Origin: RI-92 sp037384645
GTDB lineage: Bacteria; Pseudomonadota; Gammaproteobacteria; UBA6429; Thiohalophilaceae
DNA: 19,644 nucleotides
Assembly (NCBI GenBank): GCA_037384645.1
Contig: JARRNT010000070.1
Coordinates: forward strand, 1 to 19,644
Direction of reading: 5' to 3'
Shown here: piece after piece, positions 8,307 through 15,571 of the stretch
Layout: each line of letters opens with the position of its first letter
How positions within the stretch are numbered: position 1 is the stretch's first letter
Position numbers and translations under genes: made by a program
Notes under the pieces: generated by a model
Told to the model about the DNA's origin: nothing
The model's database searches: none
Seen by the model: the letters and a program-made list of their open reading frames with translations, nothing else

Positions 8307-11270
8307 TTAGAATTGCGCGCCGACGCGCAAATAGACCTTGTCCTCGCCCAGGGTCTTATCCAGGCCCTTGGCAAAACCCAGGCTGGTGTGCAGGCGAATA
8401 TTGTAGAACACATCAAGATCGGCATTTAATTCAAAGCCAACTCCGCGATAGTAATGCTGCGGACCATTGCCGCTATTCCAGACACCACCGGCATCATAAA
8501 ACAGTGTACCGTGCACCTGGTTAAACCCGAACGGCGGCACCATCCAGCCATGCTCGATGCGCGCAATGGGAAAACGGTACTCGGCCGAAATCAGCCGCAT
8601 GTTTTTGCCAATGAGTTGTGAATGACCTTCACTGTAACCCCGCAGGCTGTAGTCACGCTTGTTAAACAGCTTTTCAGTTACACCATAGGCGATGGCAGAG
8701 AGCACGGTATTGTCACTCTGGATCCCGCCCAGACGAAACGGACTCGGGTTGTGTTGGCCGTGGCCCTCGACAACACGCAGGGCCAGAACCTGCTCGCCCC
8801 ATAATGGGACAAACTCCCGCCATTCGCCGACAGTGACCTGCCCCTTGTTATAACTGTTACCATACAGATCGCTGTCCTCATAAATCAGCCGGACATCACG
8901 ACCGTCACTGCGGCTGACAGACAAGGGATAGGTCTTGGCCGAGTTATAGCGCAGGGCAACTGCCCCCATGTCGTTGTGTACATCCTGCAATCTGGGAACA
9001 CCATTGTTCCAGATGTCATGATCTGTTTGTTTGATCATGGCAAGGTGTACAAACCAGTTATGTTCCAGCGACAGGAACGGCACGATGGCTTCGAGTATTG
9101 CGTCATCATTCGCCCGCACCCGTACCAGGTTATTTTTGTTATCGATGTAAAGACTGGTATCGCGGCTTATCCCGACGTGCAGCAGCGGCCATAAGCCGTC
9201 ATAGATATAATCGGCATTGCCGACGGCGACATGGTTTTTAAAGTCGTAGGCCAGTGCCGCGCCATAGGTATGCCGCTGCAGTACATCAAATCCGCTGGTA
9301 CTCAGACCCAGCTGGGTACGCTGACTGTCCACCAGAAAATAAGGCGACCAGTAGCGGGGTACCAGCGAGGGCCAGGGTGAATAGGGCCGGCTGGGCAATA
9401 CCTTGTCGGTATTGGTAATCGGTTTCACCGGAACAGCACTGGTACCGGTTAGAGTGGATGTCTTGTCAGACGGCTGCTGGTCTGCAGCAGGTTTGCTCAT
9501 CGACGCAGCCGGAGTCTTTGCCACGCTATCACTGACCGGGGCTGCCTGTCCTTTTGCCTTGCCCGCCACCGTAGTGTCTGCAACGACCGGCGCCGGTGTA
9601 TTCGCCGGCAAGGCATACACATCAAAGCCCTTTTCGCGATAACCGATATACGCAAGTCTGTCGCCGGCCTGGGCCGGAAAAAACGCGCCACCGAGCACGT
9701 TGGTTAATTTTGTCCGCTTGCCGGTCGCGAGATCGTAACGGTAGATGTTGTAAACCCCGTCATAGTCTGCACTGTAAAGTATGGCCTGCCCGTCCGGCGT
9801 GAATTGTGGCTCGGCTTCAATCGCCGCATCCTGGGTCAGTGGTGTCCACGTGCGGGTTTGTAAATCGAATTTTTCCAGGTTCCAGCCTGCGTGCGCTCGC
9901 CAGACCGACGCCACCAGGTAAGGCTGTAACGGACTCATGCTCATCTGCCCGATTTGTTCTTTGTTTTTACTCTGCCAGAGCGTCTCGAGCTTTTTACCGT
10001 TGGCATCGAGCAAATCCAGCTGATTATTTCCCAGGTCATTATGTACCGCGATAATCCGATCGCCCTTGCCATTCCAGATAGCATAGCGATAACGACCACA
10101 ATGAGTCAGGCGGCGATAATTGCCTCCATCCGCATCGGCACGATAAATGTCGAAATACAGACGGGCGTTGCGACAGATCTCCGGCTCGGTGAGTAGCAGG
10201 CCCTTATCCCGATGCAGACTGAAACGCGTATGCGGATTCACCTCAAGCACTGTCCTGGCCGGGCCAGTACCGTCGATCACCTTGATCGCGGGATGCCGCT
10301 CACCATTGAATTCGTAAAAATAGATGCGGCGCCCCAGGCTGCGCAGGGGGCCAGCCTGATAACCCTGTCCGGTCAGGTTATCACCGACGCGTAGACCGGC
10401 CTGCTTGATGCTGGCAACCTGCGGGCCGTATTTTTGTTTGAGCCAGGCCGCGTACTCATTCCACAACGCCGATAATCCTTCATGGAACACGCTGAAGGCA
10501 TTGGAGTTGATCCGAAACGGCACAAGGTTATCGGAATAGTTGTTCACCATCGCCTTGATCGCCTTGTCACCATATTTATCGTGGACAAACTCGAAAAAGA
10601 ACACGCCATATAAATACGGAACATCACCGGCTGGCCAGCTACCAATCGGCTGGTTGACCCGACGCAAGGGTTTGAGTCCGGCCAGCGACTCCATGCGCAT
10701 CATCATATTAAAGTAACTGCTTTGGCCCCGGCCGACATGTTTACGCGCATCGGTCTCGGCATAGGTTGCCAGGCCCTCAATCACCCAGCGCGGCTGATAG
10801 GCATTGGGAAACAACAGGGGATGGCGTCCGAACACACGCTGGAAACCGCGCGGGACGCCGCGCACCATACTCAGGTGAACGACATGCAAAAACTCGTGGC
10901 GGAAAACCAGGGCCAGCCAGTCATCATAGGTCTCCAGGCTGTTTACTGCATCGGGTGCCGAGACATACAGGATGATACTGTCATAAGGAAAGACCCGGGT
11001 GTAACCATTGGACAGGTCAAACTCGTCGGTGAGCACGACATCGGTCTTTTCACGTGGATACCAGTCCAGGTACTTACAGCTCTGTTCGTAGATATGTTCG
11101 GCCTTGGGCCAGAAACGCTGAGCCAGCGCTGCCTCGCCATTGTGATAATGGATACGAAAGTGTGCGGTCTCAATGGTTTGCCAGGTCAGGTCTGGGTCAT
11201 GATAGACGCCGGCTTCGACATTTCCACAGATTGCCCAAAGCAACAGTATGGGCAAAAGCCATCTGGACAT
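8307..11270 (-). CDS. Outer-membrane protein: zinc-protease-like domain, beta-propeller and C-terminal barrel
   Basis: 987 residues. A signal peptide covers about 1-20 (cleavage near VEA-G). A peptidase-MA-like domain (about 22-290) has the zinc motif HEFLH at 125-129 and a downstream E165 in WVIEGLATYAE, as in gluzincins. A TolB/PD40-like propeller (about 310-550) has repeats such as GDRIIAVHNDLGNNQLDLLD and FTPDGQAILYSADYDGVYNIYRYD. A low-complexity Ala/Pro/Thr linker (about 555-625) follows. The C-terminal part (about 630-987) has alternating beta strands and ends in LRVGAQF, a terminal Phe typical of barrels inserted by BamA. It resembles the surface-antigen (Omp85-like) barrel family. 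The protease residues are intact, so activity is plausible but unproven. Substrate and role are unknown. The start ATG lacks a clear ribosome site. Confidence 0.85.
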   Translation of the reverse strand: MSRWLLPILLLWAICGNVEAGVYHDPDLTWQTIETAHFRIHYHNGEAALAQRFWPKAEHIYEQSCKYLDWYPREKTDVVLTDEFDLSNGYTRVFPYDSIILYVSAPDAVNSLETYDDWLALVFRHEFLHVVHLSMVRGVPRGFQRVFGRHPLLFPNAYQPRWVIEGLATYAETDARKHVGRGQSSYFNMMMRMESLAGLKPLRRVNQPIGSWPAGDVPYLYGVFFFEFVHDKYGDKAIKAMVNNYSDNLVPFRINSNAFSVFHEGLSALWNEYAAWLKQKYGPQVASIKQAGLRVGDNLTGQGYQAGPLRSLGRRIYFYEFNGERHPAIKVIDGTGPARTVLEVNPHTRFSLHRDKGLLLTEPEICRNARLYFDIYRADADGGNYRRLTHCGRYRYAIWNGKGDRIIAVHNDLGNNQLDLLDANGKKLETLWQSKNKEQIGQMSMSPLQPYLVASVWRAHAGWNLEKFDLQTRTWTPLTQDAAIEAEPQFTPDGQAILYSADYDGVYNIYRYDLATGKRTKLTNVLGGAFFPAQAGDRLAYIGYREKGFDVYALPANTPAPVVADTTVAGKAKGQAAPVSDSVAKTPAASMSKPAADQQPSDKTSTLTGTSAVPVKPITNTDKVLPSRPYSPWPSLVPRYWSPYFLVDSQRTQLGLSTSGFDVLQRHTYGAALAYDFKNHVAVGNADYIYDGLWPLLHVGISRDTSLYIDNKNNLVRVRANDDAILEAIVPFLSLEHNWFVHLAMIKQTDHDIWNNGVPRLQDVHNDMGAVALRYNSAKTYPLSVSRSDGRDVRLIYEDSDLYGNSYNKGQVTVGEWREFVPLWGEQVLALRVVEGHGQHNPSPFRLGGIQSDNTVLSAIAYGVTEKLFNKRDYSLRGYSEGHSQLIGKNMRLISAEYRFPIARIEHGWMVPPFGFNQVHGTLFYDAGGVWNSGNGPQHYYRGVGFELNADLDVFYNIRLHTSLGFAKGLDKTLGEDKVYLRVGAQF

Positions 11271-11414
11271 ATTTTATAATCTTGGTTTTTACTTATTTGA
11301 TATATATGACGAGGAGAAATCATATAATAAACACGTGGGATCGCCTAATTTTTGTCATCCTGCCGGACCCGTAAACAACTGTTAGATATCAATAACTTAA
11401 TAAAAGCCACAAAA

Positions 11415-11921
11415 ATGCAACTTACTTCCATCGTTCTCCTTGCCAGTTTGCTGTTCTCGGGTCTGCCCAGCCACGCTGCGGCGACAACGCCGATCAGCGC
11501 GGCTCGCGCGAAAACCCTGCTGCCGGCGGTCGCCAAAGTTACACTGCAACGCAACAGTACCACTGGCCTGCTCGACTATTGCGCCAGGCGTTTTGTTTCG
11601 CTCAAACCTCGCAGCGAAAACGCGCGCAAGCTCTGGTTACAGCGCAATAAGGCGATCATGACCAAGGCAGACAGCCTGCGAGATCGCCTGTGGCAATCCT
11701 TGAAGCAACAGCAATCCGGTCTGCAGGCAGAAACCACCATTCTCAATATCGAACAACTGGTGCAGCAGAATGTCCGCAAGAAAATTCATGCCCTGGCCAG
11801 TTATACCCCGGTGCAACAACGCCTTATCTGTCAGCAGCTGATCCTGGCCGTGCATAACGGTGACTGGGACATCTCGCACAAACTGAGCAAGGCATATTCC
11901 ACCCTGCAAAATTTTCACTAG
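11415..11921 (+). CDS. Small secreted protein of unknown function
   Basis: 168 residues from the ATG at 11415-11417, chosen because it gives a clean signal peptide (MQLTSIVLLASLLFSGLPSHA, cleavage near residue 21). A longer in-frame start at 11352 would destroy that signal. The mature part is basic and mostly helical, with two cysteines (LLDYCARRF and RLICQQL) that could form a disulfide in the periplasm. I do not recognise a family. It is divergent from the outer-membrane protein gene and shares the AT-rich 144-base gap with it. It precedes rep by 44 bases on the same strand. The weak ribosome site (A-rich leader) fits low expression. Confidence 0.65.
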   Translation: MQLTSIVLLASLLFSGLPSHAAATTPISAARAKTLLPAVAKVTLQRNSTTGLLDYCARRFVSLKPRSENARKLWLQRNKAIMTKADSLRDRLWQSLKQQQSGLQAETTILNIEQLVQQNVRKKIHALASYTPVQQRLICQQLILAVHNGDWDISHKLSKAYSTLQNFH

Positions 11922-11965
11922 TCAAGAATCGACTTTTTCGCTGCAGCCCCTAGAATATTCACACC

Positions 11966-14023
11966 ATGCTGCATCAACTCAATCCCGCCCAGCGCCAGGC
12001 CGTTACCGACTGCGATTCCCAGCTGCTGGTCCTGGCCGGTGCCGGCAGTGGCAAGACCCGCGTCCTCACACAAAAAATCGTCTACCTGATTCGTAAAATG
12101 GGCATCAGCCCCGAGGCGATTATTGCCGTCACCTTTACCAACAAGGCAGCGCGCGAAATGCGCTCGCGGGTACAGGCATTGCTCGACGCCGACACCGCCA
12201 AGGCCCTGCAGGTCTCGACATTTCATACCCTCGGCCTGAACATGATCCGCAAATCGCCATCACGTTATGAGCGCAAACGCGGCTTTACCATTTATGACAG
12301 CAGCGACAGCCTGAGCCTGATCAAGGACATCATGCGCAGGGATTTTGGCGATCCGGATAATCTCGCCGAACGGGTACAGTGGAAGATCAGCGACTGGAAG
12401 CAACTGGCGCTGACACCTGAGCAGGCCCGGCAGCAGGCAGCCGACGCGATTCATACCACCGCAGCCAGGGTCTATGCGCAATATGATGCGGCACTGCAGG
12501 CCTACAATGCCCTCGATTTCGACGACCTGATCCTCAAACCGTTACAGTTACTCGCCAGCGATGCCGAATACCGCAATCTCTGGCAGTGCCGGATCAAACA
12601 CGTGCTGGTCGACGAATACCAGGATACCAATACCAGCCAGTACGAATTCATCAAACAACTGGTAGGCAAGTCCGGTCATTTCACCGTGGTTGGCGATGAC
12701 GACCAATCGATCTATGCCTGGCGCGGGGCCCGCCCGGAGAACCTGGCGCAACTGCAACAGGACTATCCCTACCTGAAACTGGTCAAGCTTGAACAAAACT
12801 ATCGCTCGACCGGCAACATCCTGCACGCCGCCAATGCACTCATCAGCAACAACCCACACGTGTTTGAAAAACGACTGTGGAGCGAACTGGGCCCCGGGGA
12901 TCCCATTACCATCCTCAGCACCCAGGACGAGCAAAGCGAAGCGGAACAGATCGTGGTCGACCTGATGCACCACAAATTCCAGAGTCGCAGCCGTTTTGCC
13001 GATTACGCGATCCTGTATCGCGGCAATCACCAGTCGCGCCTGTTCGAACAACAACTGCGCGAGAAAGACATTCCCTATTATCTGAGTGGCGGCATGTCGT
13101 TTTTCGATTTTGGCGAGATCAAGGACATCATGGCCTATTTGCGGTTTTTCGATTTTGGCGAGATCAAGGACATCATGGCCTATTTGCGGATCCTGGCCAA
13201 CCCGGACGACGATAACGCCCTGCTGCGTATTATCAATACACCCCGGCGTGAACTGGGTACCACGACCGTACAGTCACTGGTGGAACACGCGACCCAATGC
13301 CGCTGCGGTATCCTCGAATCCATCGAGCATGCGGGACTGGAGGAAAAATTCAATTCCCGCGCACTGCGAAATATTCGCGAGTTTCATGACTGGCTGAGCC
13401 AGCTACAACGCCGCGCCGAGTCGGAAAATCCCCTCAGCCTGTTACGCCTGTTACTTGATGACATTGGCTACAACGACTGGATTACACAAAGCACCAGTGA
13501 CGAGGCCCAGGCCAAACGTAAACTCGATAACGTCGGGGAACTGGTTCAGTGGATTCAGCGTTTGACCCAGCAGGACATGCAACTGGACATGGGTGGACTG
13601 GTCGCCAAGCTGGCACTGATCGACAGCCTGGACCGTGACAAGGAGGAGAATTCCCGCGACGCCGTGAGCCTGATGACCCTGCACGCGGCCAAGGGCCTGG
13701 AATTTCCCTATGTCTACCTGGTGGGCATGGAAGAAAACCTGCTGCCACATCGCACCAGCATCGAGGAAGACAGCATTGAAGAGGAACGCCGCCTTGCCTA
13801 TGTCGGCCTGACCCGCGCCCAACGCAAGCTGACACTGTCATATACCACGCAACGACGCCGCTTTGGCAAGACCGACACCACCGAGCCCAGCCGTTTTCTC
13901 AGCGAGATCCCGGACAAATTGTTGAAGCGGCGCGGGCTCGAAAACGATCAAACTCCGGAAGAACGCCAGAGCCACGGCCAGAGCCAGCTCGCCCATTTGC
14001 GTGCCATGTTAGGCGAGGCATAA
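11966..14023 (+). CDS. rep: ATP-dependent DNA helicase Rep (UvrD/SF1A family)
   Basis: 685 residues (E. coli Rep has about 673). All SF1A motifs are present: I LAGAGSGKT, Ia VTFTNKAAREM, II VDEYQDTN, III GDDDQSIYAWRGA, IV LEQNYRST, V TLHAAKGLEFPYVYLVG and VI RRLAYVGLTRA. Rep is a 3'-5' helicase that helps replication forks past protein barriers. The assignment to Rep rather than UvrD or PcrA rests on sequence feel (IKHVLVDEYQDTN, RRGLEN tail) and length. It is odd in carrying an exact duplication of 15 residues, 379-393 repeated at 394-408, in the conserved GG.SFF..EIKD..AYLR element. Without the duplication the length would be 670. A terminator hairpin follows immediately. Confidence 0.93.
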   Translation: MLHQLNPAQRQAVTDCDSQLLVLAGAGSGKTRVLTQKIVYLIRKMGISPEAIIAVTFTNKAAREMRSRVQALLDADTAKALQVSTFHTLGLNMIRKSPSRYERKRGFTIYDSSDSLSLIKDIMRRDFGDPDNLAERVQWKISDWKQLALTPEQARQQAADAIHTTAARVYAQYDAALQAYNALDFDDLILKPLQLLASDAEYRNLWQCRIKHVLVDEYQDTNTSQYEFIKQLVGKSGHFTVVGDDDQSIYAWRGARPENLAQLQQDYPYLKLVKLEQNYRSTGNILHAANALISNNPHVFEKRLWSELGPGDPITILSTQDEQSEAEQIVVDLMHHKFQSRSRFADYAILYRGNHQSRLFEQQLREKDIPYYLSGGMSFFDFGEIKDIMAYLRFFDFGEIKDIMAYLRILANPDDDNALLRIINTPRRELGTTTVQSLVEHATQCRCGILESIEHAGLEEKFNSRALRNIREFHDWLSQLQRRAESENPLSLLRLLLDDIGYNDWITQSTSDEAQAKRKLDNVGELVQWIQRLTQQDMQLDMGGLVAKLALIDSLDRDKEENSRDAVSLMTLHAAKGLEFPYVYLVGMEENLLPHRTSIEEDSIEEERRLAYVGLTRAQRKLTLSYTTQRRRFGKTDTTEPSRFLSEIPDKLLKRRGLENDQTPEERQSHGQSQLAHLRAMLGEA
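13100..13189 (+). repeat. Exact 45-bp in-frame tandem duplication inside rep
   Basis: Bases 13100-13144 and 13145-13189 are identical, and each encodes FFDFGEIKDIMAYLR. The copies abut with no spacer and the reading frame is kept. Family members have this element once, so one copy is extra. Because the copies are exact, the event is recent in this strain or arose in assembly. Confidence 0.97.
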
Positions 14024-14052
14024 AAAAAGCCGCTGACAGGCAGCGGCTTTTT
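14024..14052. terminator. Bidirectional terminator between rep and the dihaem cytochrome gene
   Basis: AGCCGCTG and CAGCGGCT form an 8-bp perfect stem around the loop ACAGG, flanked by an A-run on the left and a T-run on the right. It starts immediately after the rep stop codon. The mirror A/T tracts let it end transcripts from both convergent genes. Confidence 0.9.
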
Positions 14053-14072
14053 CTGTCTAGCTAGCGCTACGT

Positions 14073-14903
14073 TTATTTCACCAGGCTCAGCATGTAATCC
14101 ACTGCCGACTTGACCTGGGTGTCACTCAGCGAGGGATTGCCGCCCTTGGCCGGCATTGTGCCCTTCTTGCCGGTAAATCCATGGATGGCATGCGTGTACA
14201 GCGTCGCCTTACCCTTGGCAACGTGTGGCGCCCAGGCGGCCTTGTCGCCGGCCTTTGGCGCACCCGCGACACCCATGCCATGACAGGCAAAACAGGTCTT
14301 CTGGAAGACGGACTTGCCCATGGCCAGGTCACTGCCACCCTTGGCTGCTGCCGGGGCCGCCGCTGGTGCAGGCTGTGACTTCTTGCTAGCCGCTTCCGCC
14401 TTCCTGGCCATGGCCGGGTCTACCAGTCCGACCATGTAATTCACACCGGCTTCAACCTGAGCATCGCTCAGCGCAGGGTTGCCACCCTTGGCCGGCATTG
14501 TCCCTTTCTTGCCGGTAAAGCCATGGATGGCATGCTTGTACAGCGTCGCCATCCCCTTGGCCAGGTGCGATTTCCAGGCCGCCTTGTCACCGGCCTTCGG
14601 CGCGCCCGCGACACCCATGCCGTGGCAGGCAAAACAGGTTTTCTGGAAGACGGCCTTGCCGTCAACCGCCCCGCCCCCCGCAGCGGGTGCGCTGGCGGTA
14701 GCAGTGGCTGAACTGGCGGTCGTTGCCACCTGACCTACCGGCTTGATGAGCTTATTGATTTCTGACTGGACACGCGCATCATTGGTATCTTTCTCGCCGA
14801 CACTGAGTTTATTGGCCATAAAGATGATGATTGCCATGAACACGATCAACAACACCAAGACAAGGATAAAGGTGCGGAAAAAATTTGAATCTGTCTCGCT
14901 CAC
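14073..14903 (-). CDS. Membrane-anchored dihaem cytochrome c with two duplicated c5-like domains
   Basis: 276 residues from the GTG at 14901-14903, chosen because GAGGAG (14909-14914) lies 5 bases upstream. A further upstream ATG at 14994-14996 has no such site. One N-terminal TM helix (about 9-31) anchors it. An Ala-rich linker leads to two class I cytochrome domains with haem motifs CFACH at 90-94 and 204-208. Each domain is followed by AGAPKAGDKAAW and the axial-ligand segment KGTMPAKGGNP. A second Ala/Pro/Lys-rich linker separates the domains. Such proteins carry electrons in the periplasm between the membrane complexes and terminal oxidases or, in sulfur oxidisers, from Sox enzymes. The partner is not shown here. 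The gene stands alone and is divergent from the tRNA. Confidence 0.92.
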   Translation of the reverse strand: MSETDSNFFRTFILVLVLLIVFMAIIIFMANKLSVGEKDTNDARVQSEINKLIKPVGQVATTASSATATASAPAAGGGAVDGKAVFQKTCFACHGMGVAGAPKAGDKAAWKSHLAKGMATLYKHAIHGFTGKKGTMPAKGGNPALSDAQVEAGVNYMVGLVDPAMARKAEAASKKSQPAPAAAPAAAKGGSDLAMGKSVFQKTCFACHGMGVAGAPKAGDKAAWAPHVAKGKATLYTHAIHGFTGKKGTMPAKGGNPSLSDTQVKSAVDYMLSLVK

Positions 14904-15076
14904 AGTGACTCCTCGATAGTAATTATTAGTAACTAGTTGATTTTGCGGCCAAATATCAGTAACCGCGCCCCAATTTGGGCGTAAGTATACCGCCATTGCC
15001 GGCCTCAGGAAATGCTGCTTACTCTATATATATGGACGCATCTGCGATGGGACGGTAAGCTACGCGCCCTGAACAA

Positions 15077-15153
<77 letters not shown>

Positions 15154-15347
15154 TAAAAAGTAAGAGGCCCCTTTTGGGGCTTTTTACTTTTTCAGGTGCA
15201 GGTTGTGGACTTGAAACTCTGACCGCAGGTCAAATGAGGTTCGACAAAATTGCGGGAGCAATTTTGGACGTTGCGGAGCAACGCCCCGCAGGGGGCGAGG
15301 ATACGGCCCCAGGCCGTATAGCCGAGTCAATCCTCTCGGGCGCGCCA
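15154..15347 (+). repeat. tRNA-linked tandem unit A (terminator, interrupted T-arm with hairpin chain, tRNA 3' end)
   Basis: The unit opens with a terminator hairpin (15155-15192). It then contains CTCTGACC (15217-15224), the reverse complement of tRNA bases 15122-15129. Next comes GAGGTTCGA (15236-15244), identical to the 5' half of the tRNA T-arm. After 84 inserted bases it ends in AATCCTCTCGGGCGCGCCA (15329-15347), identical over 19 bases to the tRNA 3' end. The insert is a row of small perfect hairpins: 9 bp at 15245-15266, 6 bp at 15269-15283, 5 bp at 15283-15296 and 8 bp at 15301-15319. CCGAG/CTCGG (15322-15339) forms a fifth. The layout recalls the E. coli tyrT (rtT) repeats, which also carry a piece of tRNA 3' end. 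Function is unknown. Confidence 0.8.
15155..15192 (+). terminator. Terminator after tRNA-Arg
   Basis: AAAAAGTAAGAGGCCCC pairs with GGGGCTTTTTACTTTTT around a TTTT loop, about 17 pairs including G-U pairs. The 3' side is T-rich, as expected for intrinsic termination. It begins two bases after the tRNA CCA. Confidence 0.85.
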
Positions 15348-15389
15348 AAATGTAAAAGGGTCACCCTTGTGGTGGCCCTTTTTCATTTT
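15347..15389 (+). terminator. Second terminator-like hairpin, opening tandem unit B
   Basis: AAAATG at 15347-15352 pairs with CATTTT at 15384-15389. Inside it AAAAGGG pairs with CCCTTTT, and CACC with GGTG, around a CTTGT loop. It occupies the same place in unit B, right after a CGCGCCA end, as the true terminator does after the tRNA. Its arms differ in sequence from the first one but keep the A-flank/T-flank design. Confidence 0.7.
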
Positions 15390-15525
15390 CGTTGATACCA
15401 GGATTCGAATCTCTGACGTCATCAATGGCCGGTTCGACCATCGCACGAGTCGTGCGATGGGACAGCGTGAAGCGCTGCCCCGAAGGGGCGAGGGCCAAAG
15501 GCCCGAGTCAATCCTCTCGGGCGTG
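15348..15525 (+). repeat. tRNA-linked tandem unit B (diverged copy of unit A)
   Basis: It has the same order of parts as unit A. The terminator-like hairpin is followed by an inverted T-arm segment ATTCGAATCTCTGAC (15403-15417), GGTTCGA (15431-15437), a 72-base hairpin chain, and AATCCTCTCGGGCG (15510-15523), where the tRNA match ends. The hairpins are perfect: 10 bp at 15438-15460 (loop AGT), 5 bp at 15463-15477, 5 bp at 15477-15489 (loop GAA) and 5 bp at 15492-15504 (loop AAA). CCCGAG/CTCGGG at 15502-15521 forms a fifth. Stem sequences mostly differ from those of unit A while the pairing is kept. Confidence 0.75.
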
Positions 15526-15571
15526 ACCAGAATCATCAGCAATTGCTACGAGCGCCGCGTTCGATATCGGT

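Noticed and set aside
8318..8334. Small GC-rich dyad TTGCGCG/CGCGCAA near the convergent stops as the xerC terminator
   Set aside because: It lies within the last codons of the outer-membrane protein gene and has no T-tract on either side.
10722..11279. A 185-codon plus-strand open frame opposite the outer-membrane protein gene
   Set aside because: It is fully antisense to the signal peptide and protease domain of a well-supported gene, with no recognisable features.
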